DNA of 36,553 nucleotides from an uncultured Eubacteriales bacterium (GCA_902766085.1 CACXCH010000051.1:1-36553), one strand, 5' to 3'; counted from the stretch's first letter, positions 1-7,289 are shown. Notes: generated by a model from the letters alone, not told the origin. Translations and numbers: made by a program.

Positions 1-39
1 AAAACTTTCGCCACTTTTTCGCCACTTTTTTAGGCAAAT

Positions 40-70
40 AAAAAAATCAAGGAACTTTGAATCCCTTGAT
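40..70 (-). terminator. Intrinsic terminator of tRNA-fMet
   Basis: A perfect 7-bp stem (46-52 pairing with 64-70, ATCAAGG/CCTTGAT) is followed on the minus strand by a run of T residues at 46-41. It lies 5 nt after the CCA end of the tRNA gene, the usual place for a factor-independent terminator. Confidence 0.75.
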
Positions 71-75
71 AAATC

Positions 76-151
76 TGGTTGCGGGGGATAGACTCGAACT
101 ACCGACCTTTGGGTTATGAGCCCAACGAGCTGCCAACTGCTCCACCCCGCG
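76..151 (-). tRNA. Initiator tRNA-Met (anticodon CAT)
   Basis: The minus strand folds into a complete 76-nt cloverleaf: acceptor arm CGCGGGG with CCCCGC, D arm GAGC/GCTC, anticodon loop CTCATAA, T arm GGTAG/CTATC and an encoded CCA. Three features mark it as the initiator rather than the elongator: the unpaired C1-A72 position at the end of the acceptor stem, three consecutive G-C pairs (GGG/CCC) below the anticodon loop, and the typical fMet sequence overall. It delivers formyl-methionine to the ribosomal P site at translation initiation. It has its own promoter and terminator, so it is a single-gene unit. Confidence 0.97.
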
Positions 152-167
152 ATGTTCAACAAAATTA

Positions 168-197
168 ATTATACTCTTTATTTGCCACTTCTGTCAA
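168..197 (-). promoter_or_regulatory. Sigma-A promoter of tRNA-fMet
   Basis: On the minus strand, TTGACA (197-192) is followed after 18 nt by TATAAT (173-168). Both hexamers are perfect consensus. Transcription would begin about 10 nt before the mature tRNA 5' end at 151, a normal short leader. Confidence 0.85.
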
Positions 198-330
198 TAC
201 TTTTTTTAAAATTTTTGCGATTGGGTTATAGTAAATTTCCTGTAGTATTAAATGAATATTATGAACTTTGGATTATATCTTAATGGTTTGAATTTTTTCT
301 CAATGAAATATACTTGTTTTTTTAAAATTA

Positions 331-363
331 AAAGGCCGCTCAATTGTTATTGTTGCGACCTTT
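331..363 (-). terminator. Intrinsic terminator after the 392-913 gene
   Basis: Inverted repeat AAAGGCCGC (331-339) and GCGACCTTT (355-363) pairs with one mismatch. On the minus strand it is followed by a T-rich tract (TTTTAATTTT). It starts about 28 nt after the stop codon of the preceding minus-strand gene. Confidence 0.7.
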
Positions 364-391
364 TTTGACATTTGCTGGTAATGCAGTCTGT

Positions 392-913
392 TTAAAGCTT
401 GTCAAGCGCGTCTAAAAATTTTCTCCAATATTCCTCATGCTCTCTATAATACTTTCCAAATTTTTCGCCTTCGGAATTAGGGTTTATATCAGGTACAACC
501 TGGTATTCGTCCATTGCTTCAGTTGGAATAATGTATGCACTATCGCTGGCTATCGCCCAAACTGCTTGCCTAAACCTTCCAATGTATGTTGTGTTCCCTG
601 TCACAAGTTCGTACTTGTCTTTCTTCTTGCTTATCTTATACCCTCGCCAGTCGGATATAATTTGAACCAGTGGCGGAATGATTTCTGTGACATTGTAGGC
701 CAGAAATACTTTTCCATTCTTTCTGATTAGAAAGTTATACTGCTTATCCTCAATGCAGAATCTCTCAATCTCTTTGATTTTTTCAAAAAAATCTTGTCTC
801 TGTCTATCGTTTAAATAGTCTTTGGCAAGTTGCAACTTTAGCTCCTGTAGCTGCTTTTCAAACGATTCCTGTTCATTGTAGTTTTGCCGTCTTTGTATTT
901 TGTTAAATGCCAT
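392..913 (-). CDS. Uncharacterised 173-aa soluble protein
   Basis: I do not recognise this family. The reading frame is open further upstream, but I place the start at 913 (protein begins MAFNKIQRRQ) because AAAGGAG lies at the right distance there and the upstream 26 residues have no ribosome site. Residues 8-50 are charged and predicted helical or coiled (Gln/Glu/Lys-rich). The remainder looks like a compact alpha/beta domain with aromatic residues, ending in a Trp/Tyr-rich helix. There is no signal peptide or membrane segment. It stands alone between a clear promoter with an overlapping palindrome and a terminator, so it is probably a regulated single-gene unit. A DNA-related or stress role would be a guess. 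Confidence 0.75.
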   Translation of the reverse strand: MAFNKIQRRQNYNEQESFEKQLQELKLQLAKDYLNDRQRQDFFEKIKEIERFCIEDKQYNFLIRKNGKVFLAYNVTEIIPPLVQIISDWRGYKISKKKDKYELVTGNTTYIGRFRQAVWAIASDSAYIIPTEAMDEYQVVPDINPNSEGEKFGKYYREHEEYWRKFLDALDKL

Positions 914-997
914 TTTTTTCTCCTTTCTCCAGTTGGAGTTTGATGCGCAATCACCAGGTGTAAAAAAGGATTGCATGTTTATTGTTAACATAACAAA

Positions 998-1025
998 TTA
1001 TAGCATTTCATTATCAATAAGTCAA
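998..1025 (-). promoter_or_regulatory. Promoter of the 392-913 gene
   Basis: Minus strand TTGACT (1025-1020), 17-nt spacer, TATAAT (1003-998). It lies 85 nt upstream of the chosen start codon at 913. The spacer contains one arm of a perfect 12-bp inverted repeat (1009-1047), and the first base of the -35 hexamer region touches that arm. Confidence 0.75.
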
Positions 1026-1047
1026 CCCCAGTTTATTATTGATAATG
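1009..1047. repeat. 12-bp perfect palindrome, operator-like
   Basis: CATTATCAATAA (1009-1020) and TTATTGATAATG (1036-1047) form a perfect inverted repeat separated by 15 nt. It covers the promoter spacer and brackets the -35 box of the 392-913 gene. This placement is typical of a repressor operator. No regulator gene is adjacent, so the binding protein is unknown. Confidence 0.6.
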
Positions 1048-1048
1048 C

Positions 1049-1095
1049 CAAGAAATTTTGGAAAATACTTCTTAATTATTTTCCGAAATTTCTTG
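1049..1095. repeat. 19-bp near-perfect inverted repeat
   Basis: Arms 1049-1067 and 1077-1095 are complementary except at one position, with a 9-nt loop. It sits immediately beyond the operator-like palindrome. Neither strand has a T-run after it, so it is not a typical terminator. The rest of the gene-free stretch 914-1399 is AT-rich sequence in which I see nothing else beyond one half of the 18-nt repeat at 1371-1388. Confidence 0.55.
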
Positions 1096-1370
1096 ACACT
1101 AACTTATTATTTGCTAATCTTATTGTTCCTTTGGATAGTTTTTAAAATAAAAAAGTCGAGTTTCCTTTTGTTCTCTAATGCTTATATTCATTGTCTAATG
1201 GATATTATAATTAAGCTTGTTAGCTATAATTTACTAGTTATTGGTTTTAAATCAAATATTCAATAGAACTTAGTAATTTCAAAGCTTTTTAAAGAAAATT
1301 TATAAAAAACTTTTACACTTTATGTATACAATTATTATTCAAAAGCATTGACATTTCGTTGCAAAAATTC

Positions 1371-1388
1371 AAAGCATCAACCTGTAAC
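1371..1388. repeat. Solitary copy of the 18-nt hairpin arm
   Basis: Sequence AAAGCATCAACCTGTAAC closely matches the hairpin arms at 3450-3467 and 7492-7509. It lies 12 nt after the stop codon of the 1400-1945 gene. A convincing partner arm is missing. A loosely similar inverted stretch at 1230-1247 is too far away and has three mismatches. Confidence 0.45.
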
Positions 1389-1399
1389 AGCTATAATGA

Positions 1400-1945
1400 T
1401 TATTTTTTAAATATCCTGTTTAATTTATTAAATATTTTTGTTATTAATGATTGTTTATATGGTTTTAGTGCTAGGCTTTGAATATCATTTTTTTCTTTTC
1501 TTGTTTTATTAGTCTCTAATTGATGTTTGCCTATGCCTTTTTTTCCTTGAATGCTATATTTTTGAATGTGGCTACGTCTTTTTTCTGTTTCTTGGTCATA
1601 ATATGATGTCTCATTTTTAGCAATTTTTCCTTGTATAGAATATGTTTTTTCTATCTGCCTTTTAGCATTTTCATCCCATTTTTCTAGTAAAGCTTTCTTT
1701 TGTTCTTTATTATCACACCAATAATTAAGTGCAATTAGACCTATTATTCCTTTTGCATCATCCGAAATTTCTATTTCTGATAATTTCTTTTTATAATCGA
1801 ATTTGCATTGGTATTGTTTCGTTGCATTTTCTGCTAAGAATTTCATAAATGAGATCGGAATTTTGTTTACATATTCTTTTTTTATTCCTTGTAGATAATA
1901 TAAAACTTCTGCTAAACTGTTGGCATATTTTATATCATTCGTCAT
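1400..1945 (-). CDS. Uncharacterised 181-aa protein
   Basis: The start ATG at 1945 follows GGAGGAAAGAA, a strong ribosome site. Residues 1-90 look like a small helical domain (Tyr/Leu-rich start, then IPISFMKFLAENA and a run of acidic and Lys residues ending in IGLIALNYWCDN). From memory, short Clostridia proteins of unknown function have a similar layout, with a helical opening, a polar middle and a 'NYW' helix, but I cannot name the family. Residues 95-181 are Lys/Gln/Glu-rich and probably disordered, with the five-residue motif YSIQG appearing twice. There is no membrane segment. It lies 110 nt downstream of the repeat protein gene at 2056-2736 and is probably co-transcribed with it. Confidence 0.7.
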   Translation of the reverse strand: MTNDIKYANSLAEVLYYLQGIKKEYVNKIPISFMKFLAENATKQYQCKFDYKKKLSEIEISDDAKGIIGLIALNYWCDNKEQKKALLEKWDENAKRQIEKTYSIQGKIAKNETSYYDQETEKRRSHIQKYSIQGKKGIGKHQLETNKTRKEKNDIQSLALKPYKQSLITKIFNKLNRIFKK

Positions 1946-2055
1946 TTCTTTCCTCCGTTTGTTTCTACATTAACATTTGTTGGTATAGTTTTTGTTTTCC
2001 TGTTTTGTATTTTGTCAATTACTTGCATAACACTCTTTTCCTGTCAACGTTCAAA

Positions 2056-2736
2056 TTATTTGTTCAGTGTTTTTTCTATTTTATCAAGTGCTGAAATCAT
2101 TTCTTCTTCACTTATTGCTATGCTTTTTACATCTTCTAGCCCGTCTTTCTTGCTCCTTTCATTGTCTAGTTCTTTTATAAGATCAGGATATAGATCTTCA
2201 AATGCATTTTTAAATTCTTTTTCACATATACCTTTTTGGAAATTGCTTTTATCTAATTGTTGCTTTTTTTCTTCAAGCTTTTTCTTTAGATATTCGTCTC
2301 CTATTTGGCTATCTATAAAGTTGATTGTTTTTTCTATTTTGTCAAAATATTTTATTCTACTTTCTACGTCAGTTTCATCTATATCAGTTGGTGAAGTTTC
2401 TATGATTTTTTGTATTATGTTTTCGTTGTTTAAAATATTTTTATATATATGATCTTTGCTCTCTTGTTTTGAAGTGTTTGTATATATAGAATTTTCACCT
2501 TCTAGTTTTGAAGTGTTTGTATATGTAGAATTTTCACCTTCTAGTTTTGAAGTGTTTGTATATGTAGAATTTTCACCTTCTAGTTTTGAAGTATTTGTAT
2601 ATATAGAATTTTCACCTTCAAGTTTTGAATTGTTTTGATGTGCTTGATCTTCCTCGTTATTTGGTTGTATATTCTCTTTTTCTTCATCATTTAGTATATT
2701 TGATTGTTCTGTATTTCTGCTTTCGTTTTCGAACAT
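2056..2736 (-). CDS. 226-aa acidic protein with 13-residue tandem repeats
   Basis: No named family is recognised. The protein has three parts: an acidic, Asn/Glu-rich leader (1-36); five 13-residue repeats (37-101) with consensus SKLEGENSxYTNT, the last one degenerate; and a charged, mostly helical C-terminal part (about 105-226) with coiled-coil character (KKKLEEKKQQLDK). It has no signal peptide or membrane helix. The ribosome site is AAAGGAA about 12 nt before the ATG. The four good repeats are nearly identical at the DNA level, so the copy number is probably recently expanded or still changing. Its neighbour at 1400-1945 is likely in the same transcript. Confidence 0.7.
   Translation of the reverse strand: MFENESRNTEQSNILNDEEKENIQPNNEEDQAHQNNSKLEGENSIYTNTSKLEGENSTYTNTSKLEGENSTYTNTSKLEGENSIYTNTSKQESKDHIYKNILNNENIIQKIIETSPTDIDETDVESRIKYFDKIEKTINFIDSQIGDEYLKKKLEEKKQQLDKSNFQKGICEKEFKNAFEDLYPDLIKELDNERSKKDGLEDVKSIAISEEEMISALDKIEKTLNK
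2434..2628 (-). repeat. 39-bp in-frame tandem repeat (about 5 copies)
   Basis: Units at 2590-2628, 2551-2589, 2512-2550 and 2473-2511 are almost identical. A fifth diverged unit lies at 2434-2472. The 39-bp period keeps the reading frame, and no spacer separates the units. Differences between the good units are mainly single bases (Ile/Thr at repeat position 9). Confidence 0.9.
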
Positions 2737-2793
2737 TTTTAATCACGTTCCTTTCTTGGTTGCTTTAAATATTATGCATTACTTTCCATAAAA

Positions 2794-2822
2794 ATAATAT
2801 CATAAAGGGAAGTAATTTGCAA
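2794..2822 (-). promoter_or_regulatory. Candidate promoter of the 2056-2736 gene
   Basis: Minus strand TTGCAA (2822-2817), 17-nt spacer, TATTAT (2799-2794), 58 nt upstream of the start codon. The -35 box falls in the loop of the hairpin at 2804-2838. The hexamers are imperfect, so this is tentative. Confidence 0.4.
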
Positions 2823-2838
2823 TAAATTACCTCCCTTT
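2804..2838. repeat. 15-bp hairpin, terminator or operator
   Basis: Arms 2804-2818 (AAAGGGAAGTAATTT) and 2824-2838 pair with one G-T, around loop GCAAT. It could end transcription coming from the TSCPD gene, or regulate the gene at 2056-2736. Loop and flank match the hairpin at 6168-6196. The remainder of the gap 2737-3118 holds only a 13-bp tandem duplication (2971-2996). Confidence 0.6.
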
Positions 2839-2970
2839 TATTTTAATAATCCGATTGAGTTACACTTGAATTTTCACTTAGCATTTAATATTGATTAATT
2901 TCGCCATTTACAGTTCTAAATTATAAAGCATAATTAAATTAAAATGTCCTCGAAGAATTTAAGTCAAAGC

Positions 2971-2996
2971 ATTTATGTGGCAAATTTATGTGGCAA
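2971..2996. repeat. 13-bp perfect direct duplication
   Basis: ATTTATGTGGCAA occurs twice head to tail (2971-2983 and 2984-2996) in the gap between the TSCPD gene and the repeat-protein gene. No function is apparent. Confidence 0.7.
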
Positions 2997-3118
2997 AATA
3001 TCTTAGAAAAATTTAATAGATAAAACATCCATCATTACCTAAGAGTAATCTACGTTTAGCAATATCACTCCAGTTCATATATATGTACAAATGTAAAAGT
3101 GCTTTATTAATAGTGTTT

Positions 3119-3376
3119 TTATTGCTGTTGCAAAGATTCTAATGCCTCTAATGCTTTTGATATTTGGTCAGGACATGATGTTTCTTTATAACCACATTTT
3201 ATGCCTTTTAATTTGTTGATTACATCTTCTACTTTCATTCCTTTTACTAGGCTTGCTATTCCTTTTAGATTGCCGTCGCATCCGCCTATTACTTCTATTT
3301 CATTTACAATTCCATTTTCAACGTCTAAAATTATTTGTTGAGAACAAACTCCTTTTGGTGTATATGTGTATCTCAT
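3119..3376 (-). CDS. TSCPD-domain protein (TIGR03905-like)
   Basis: This 85-residue protein consists of a single TSCPD domain. The signature is visible at residues 66-70 (TSCPD), with four cysteines at positions 11, 33, 61 and 68, consistent with a small metal-binding fold. The glycine pair before Cys33 (GGCDGN) and the segment GIASLVKGM are typical of the short stand-alone family. The same domain occurs at the C-terminus of some B12-dependent ribonucleotide reductases, but the stand-alone proteins have no established function. The start ATG follows AAAGGAAACAG. No reductase gene is nearby. Confidence 0.9.
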   Translation of the reverse strand: MRYTYTPKGVCSQQIILDVENGIVNEIEVIGGCDGNLKGIASLVKGMKVEDVINKLKGIKCGYKETSCPDQISKALEALESLQQQ

Positions 3377-3413
3377 TTTTCTGTTTCCTTTCTTATTTGT
3401 GATATAGATTTAG

Positions 3414-3467
3414 GTTACTGGTTAATGGTTTATAAATTTAGAGTGCTGGAAAGCATTAACCAGTAAC
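3414..3467. repeat. 18-bp hairpin of the dispersed palindrome family
   Basis: Arms GTTACTGGTTAATGGTTT (3414-3431) and AAAGCATTAACCAGTAAC (3450-3467) are complementary at 17 of 18 positions, with an 18-nt loop. It lies between the stop of the pseudouridine synthase gene and the TSCPD start, 38 nt from the latter. It could act as a terminator or attenuator. A T-run follows only on the plus strand (3480-3487). Confidence 0.65.
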
Positions 3468-3614
3468 AGATTTAGTGTTACTTTTTTTCTTTCATTTTTC
3501 CAATTTGCAGTTAACATTATATGTTGCTATTCTTCTTTTGTTTTTGTTGATCTATGGTTTGGTTTTTACATTATACATTATTTTTTCATTCTATGTTTTA
3601 ATTTTTAAATTTTG

Positions 3615-4739
3615 TTATGTTATAAGTAATCCTTTCATATCATCTGGTAAATCTGCAGTAATTTCTATTCTTTCATTTGTTACTGGATGGACAAAACTTA
3701 TTTTATATGCATGGAGGGCTTGCCTATCTATTAAGTTTGATTCTTTTCCGTATAGGCTGTCACCTAAAATTGGATGATTTATTGATGCTAGGTGTACTCT
3801 TATTTGGTGGGTTCTACCTGTTTCTAAAATACATTTTACCAATGTATATTCTACCTTTTTGCAGTCTTTTTCTTCTTGTGAAGTTATGTTTTTTTCTTCT
3901 TGTAAATTTATATTTCTTTTTTCTTGTGAATTTATGTTTCTTTCTTCTTGTAAATTTATTTTTCTTTTTTCTTGTAAATTTATTTTTCTTTCTTCTTGTG
4001 AATTTACTATTTCATTGATGTTTTCTATAATGTCATTATTGTTTGCATTTTTTTGATTTGTCTCTGCTTCGTTGTAAAACGTTTTTTTGTAATTTATTAT
4101 CTCTTTGTTACGAATTATTTTTTCATAATTTTTTATTGCTTCATAATAAGTTATTGCCTCTTTCCCATTATTATCAATACATCTTTCTATTATGCTACCT
4201 TTTTTTCTAGAAATGCCTTTGTTGATAATTCCGCTTCCTTCAAGCTTTCCTTCAACTATTGCAAGATATTCTTTGTTATATTTTGTTAGATTATTTTGGA
4301 TATATTCTGATTTTGCAAATATAACTATACCAGTCGTATTTCTATCAAGCCTATTTACAGGTCTAATTTTTTTATTCAAACCTATTTTGTCATAATAGTA
4401 TTTTATCCCATTAGATAAGCTATCTTCATAATGCCCCATTGTTGGATGAACCGGTATAAACTTTGGCTTGTTAACTATCAGCATCCAGTCATCCTCATAT
4501 AAGATTTCAAATTTTATATCAGGATTTGGAACAATATTAGAATTGTCCTCATAATAATTTAGGTTTATTGTTATTAAGTCTCCTTTATGAACTTTCTGAT
4601 ATGTTCTTTGATTCTTATTATTAACTAAAATGTCTTTCTCGTCTATTCTTTTAATTTGGTACTTTGAAATTTTTAGTTCTTCTATTAGAATTCTTTTAAT
4701 ATCGTCTTCGTCTTTTTTTACTATATATTCCAGTTCCAT
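3615..4739 (-). CDS. RluA-family rRNA/tRNA pseudouridine synthase with repeat insertion
   Basis: This enzyme would isomerise uridine to pseudouridine in RNA. Residues 1-62 resemble an S4-like RNA-binding start. The catalytic domain shows PVNRLDRNTTG with the catalytic aspartate at Asp132, then TGRTHQIRVHLA (307-318) and HPILGDSLYG (322-331), all diagnostic of the RluA/RluD group. Between residues about 204 and 296 there is an unusual polar insertion. It ends in five and a half 8-residue repeats (247-291, type EERKINLQ) just before the strand YTLVKCILETGRT. Without it the protein would be near 285-300 residues, the family norm. The ribosome site is weak (AAGTGA). The position modified cannot be told from sequence. 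Confidence 0.93.
   Translation of the reverse strand: MELEYIVKKDEDDIKRILIEELKISKYQIKRIDEKDILVNNKNQRTYQKVHKGDLITINLNYYEDNSNIVPNPDIKFEILYEDDWMLIVNKPKFIPVHPTMGHYEDSLSNGIKYYYDKIGLNKKIRPVNRLDRNTTGIVIFAKSEYIQNNLTKYNKEYLAIVEGKLEGSGIINKGISRKKGSIIERCIDNNGKEAITYYEAIKNYEKIIRNKEIINYKKTFYNEAETNQKNANNNDIIENINEIVNSQEERKINLQEKRKINLQEERNINSQEKRNINLQEEKNITSQEEKDCKKVEYTLVKCILETGRTHQIRVHLASINHPILGDSLYGKESNLIDRQALHAYKISFVHPVTNERIEITADLPDDMKGLLIT
3867..4001 (-). repeat. 24-bp in-frame tandem repeat inside the pseudouridine synthase gene
   Basis: Five full and one partial 24-bp units encode EERKINLQ, EKRKINLQ, EERNINSQ, EKRNINLQ and EEKNITSQ. The period preserves the frame. Units differ by a few bases, so the repeat is older or faster-diverging than the 39-bp repeat at 2434-2628. 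Confidence 0.85.
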
Positions 4740-4957
4740 TTAAATCACTTTTTAAATTTATTTTATAAAAATTTTATTAAGAAAAAATAAACAATACCTT
4801 TATAAAAAACATATCATTTTTTACCATAGGACACGAATATCTTTCATAAAAAGTTTTCGTTTATTTTTTCTAACATATTATTTTTTATTTAAAATCTCTA
4901 CATTTTCTTTTTGTTTTTAACTATCTACACTACTTCTTTATCCTTACTTTAAATCCT

Positions 4958-6112
4958 CTACATTGCTTCTTTGTATAATCTTATGAAGTCATCCTTAGTT
5001 ACTTCTCTTGGGTTCCCTGGTTTGCATGGATCAACCATTGCTTTATCTGCAAGCATTGGAATATCTTCTTCCTTGCACCCAACATCTTTTAATCTTTGGG
5101 TTATACCAACTGATTTAGATAATTCTGAAATCATCCATACAAATGTATTTATTACGTCTTGGTCATTTAGGTTCCTTGCATCAGGTCTACCAATATGGCA
5201 TAATATTTCTCTAAAATCATTTGCACATACTTCGCCATTAAATCTCATTACCGTTGGTAGTAAAATTGCATTTGCAAGTCCATGAGGTGTATTGTAAACA
5301 GCTCCTAATTGGTGTGCCATTGAGTGTACAATTCCAAGTCCACAATTTGAAAATGCCATTCCTGCCATATATTGTGCTAAAGCCATATTTTCAATGGCTT
5401 TTTCATCTTTTTCATTTACAGCCTTTGTTAAGTTTTCGAATATCAATTCAATTGCTCTCATTGACATCATTCTTGACATTGTTGAATGTCCTTTTGCTAT
5501 ATAGCCTTCGATTGCATGTGTTAGTGCATCCATCCCAGTTGAAGAAGCCATTGATTTTGGCATTGTTTCCATTAGTTCTGAATCGACAATTGCAACAATT
5601 GGTAAATCGTGTGGATCTACGCATACCATTTTTATCTTTTTCTTTGGATCTGTTATTACATAATTAATTGTAACCTCAGATGCTGTTCCATGAGTTGTTG
5701 GTAAACAAATTAATGGTAGGCCTTTATTTTTTGTATTTGATAAACCATTTAATGAAGCAACATCTGCTCTATCAGGATTTGCCACAACAATAGAAATCCC
5801 TTTTGCAGTATCCATAGCAGAACCTCCACCTACAGCTACTATTACATCTGCTTTGTAAGATTTGCAAACCTTTACCCCAGCAAGAACATTTTCTATTGGT
5901 GGGTTTGGTTGGATATTATCAAATAATTTGTAGGCAATTTTGGCTTTGTCAAGTAATGAACTAACCTTTTCTGTAACTCCTGCATCTACTAATGACTTAT
6001 CAGATACAAGCAGTACCTTTTTAAATCCTCTTTCTTTAAGAACTCCTACAAGTTCTGTTCTACATCCTCTGCCAAAATAAGATGTTTCATTTAATATAAA
6101 CCTTTCGCTCAT
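4958..6112 (-). CDS. fucO: Iron-dependent alcohol dehydrogenase, lactaldehyde reductase-like
   Basis: A 384-residue group III (iron-containing) alcohol dehydrogenase. The length and sequence run collinear with FucO: start ILNETSYFGRG, nucleotide-binding GGGS at 95-98, TTHGTASEVTINYVITD (139-155) and CVDPHD. Metal ligands are Asp195, His199, His263 and His277 by alignment to FucO. FucO interconverts L- or D-lactaldehyde and 1,2-propanediol with NAD(H). Other short diols or alcohols are possible here. No fucose or rhamnose catabolic genes are next to it, so the physiological substrate is open. The ribosome site AAGGAGG is strong. The gene is monocistronic, preceded by the hairpin at 6168-6196. 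Confidence 0.93.
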   Translation of the reverse strand: MSERFILNETSYFGRGCRTELVGVLKERGFKKVLLVSDKSLVDAGVTEKVSSLLDKAKIAYKLFDNIQPNPPIENVLAGVKVCKSYKADVIVAVGGGSAMDTAKGISIVVANPDRADVASLNGLSNTKNKGLPLICLPTTHGTASEVTINYVITDPKKKIKMVCVDPHDLPIVAIVDSELMETMPKSMASSTGMDALTHAIEGYIAKGHSTMSRMMSMRAIELIFENLTKAVNEKDEKAIENMALAQYMAGMAFSNCGLGIVHSMAHQLGAVYNTPHGLANAILLPTVMRFNGEVCANDFREILCHIGRPDARNLNDQDVINTFVWMISELSKSVGITQRLKDVGCKEEDIPMLADKAMVDPCKPGNPREVTKDDFIRLYKEAM

Positions 6113-6167
6113 TTGTGTTCCTCCTTAATTTTATCTTTATAGTATTTCGTCATTATGTTATCATAAA

Positions 6168-6196
6168 AGCAGAAAACTTGCAATAAGTTTTCTGCT
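6168..6196. repeat. 12-bp perfect hairpin between GT8 and dehydrogenase genes
   Basis: AGCAGAAAACTT (6168-6179) and AAGTTTTCTGCT (6185-6196) pair perfectly around loop GCAAT. On the minus strand it is followed by TTTTATGATA, a weak terminator tail for the upstream GT8 gene. It lies 55 nt before the dehydrogenase start, so a role in that gene's control is also possible. Confidence 0.65.
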
Positions 6197-6311
6197 CTTT
6201 TGTTACATGTTAATATTTTTTTAGCCCCAAAGCAAGTCTTTAGCAATTAAATATTATACTTTATTGATTTCTTAACTTGCTTTTGTTGTTAATCTATTAC
6301 TACGTTTTTTA

Positions 6312-7289
6312 TCAGATAAATCTCTTTTCTCCTTTTTCAAATGTTTTTTTGAATGTGTTATCATCATCTTTTGCCTGTTTATATGCATCTTCAATAATCT
6401 TACCTAAGCATTCTCTATCAGATTGTTTTTGTTCGTCTGAATAGTTTTCTTTGAACTTTACTATTTCTTCATAATATGGTGATAGCTTAGCATATTTCCA
6501 GAAATAGTCTTCATATTGAATGTTGTCATAGCACCAAGGTTTTTGAAATAAGTTATAGTGTATCAATTTTGGCTCTTTTAGTGGCTCTTTTGCGTCATTT
6601 GGCATTGCATCCCAGCATTCGTCTAAATATACTATTTTTCCATTGCACATTGCGTTAATGTAGTCCTGATCTGGTGCAACACAGAAGAAATGATATTTGT
6701 TTAATAACCTTAAGAAATTTTTGCTAAACTCTATTTCTCTCATTTTCTTTAGGTTCATAAGCAAAACTCCAGAATTTATGTATTCGCTTGGTTTTACACC
6801 AATTGATTCTTGCAAATAGTATCTAAGCTTTTCCACATTTTCGATTGAGTGATCAGGGCATGCTCCGATTATATTGTCTCCCAATTCTATTTTATACATT
6901 TGAGCAATATCACCTGGAACTACTACGTCGCTATCTATGTAGATTCCTTTATCATATTCTTTAAATATATCTGGAATAAATATTCTAAAGTAAATTGATA
7001 ATGTAAAATAATCTCTCCTTAACTTGTTTTCTTCTCTATCGGTTATTTGCTCAAGTCCTTTTTCAAGGGATTCTTTCATATCAAATAATTTTACTTCAAC
7101 ATTTTCCTTTAAATTATTTAAATTTCTTATACTTTCAATCTGCTTATCTGTTAGCTTTTCGTGTAAAACATTGATTACATATTTGTCGCTATCATTTGAA
7201 TTACTAGCTAATGACCTAATAGCCACATCAAGATATGGCACATATTTATCATCAATTGTTAAAAAAATTGGAATTACATCGTTTTTCAT
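6312..7289 (-). CDS. Glycosyltransferase family 8 protein
   Basis: A 325-residue retaining sugar transferase of the GT8/GatA-RfaJ type. Residues 5-12 (VIPIFLTIDD) form the first nucleotide-sugar strand. The metal-binding DxD motif is Asp119-Ser-Asp121 within GIYIDSDVVV. INSGVLLMNL (171-180) is the acceptor-side signature, and His244 in LIHYN is the usual second metal ligand. The C-terminal about 50 residues are charged and helical. The likely donor is UDP-glucose or UDP-galactose and the likely acceptor an envelope glycan, but neither can be read from sequence. The gene ends in TGA, supporting the standard bacterial code. It has its own promoter at 7377-7406. Confidence 0.9.
   Translation of the reverse strand: MKNDVIPIFLTIDDKYVPYLDVAIRSLASNSNDSDKYVINVLHEKLTDKQIESIRNLNNLKENVEVKLFDMKESLEKGLEQITDREENKLRRDYFTLSIYFRIFIPDIFKEYDKGIYIDSDVVVPGDIAQMYKIELGDNIIGACPDHSIENVEKLRYYLQESIGVKPSEYINSGVLLMNLKKMREIEFSKNFLRLLNKYHFFCVAPDQDYINAMCNGKIVYLDECWDAMPNDAKEPLKEPKLIHYNLFQKPWCYDNIQYEDYFWKYAKLSPYYEEIVKFKENYSDEQKQSDRECLGKIIEDAYKQAKDDDNTFKKTFEKGEKRFI

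Noticed and set aside
1230..1247. Partner arm for the 18-nt repeat at 1371-1388
   Set aside because: Three mismatches in 18 and more than 120 nt away in AT-rich sequence; likely chance.
2434..2628. Possible CRISPR-like repeat array
   Set aside because: Units are directly adjacent with no spacers, keep the reading frame and code for a repeat peptide.
2456..2638. Plus-strand frame across the 39-bp repeats
   Set aside because: Opposite-strand shadow of the repeat gene; no ribosome site and low-complexity hydrophobic translation.
3377..3614. Riboswitch or leader RNA in front of the TSCPD gene
   Set aside because: Apart from the 18-bp hairpin I see no conserved riboswitch core; nothing supports a specific class.
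3677..4056. Leu/Phe-rich plus-strand frames over the pseudouridine synthase repeats
   Set aside because: Antisense translation of Lys/Glu/Gln repeats. No start signals; the sense gene has all family motifs.
6312..7289. Alternative genetic code with TGA as Trp
   Set aside because: This GT8 gene ends properly at TGA with normal length, and tryptophan positions in the conserved motifs I checked are TGG, so the standard bacterial code fits.
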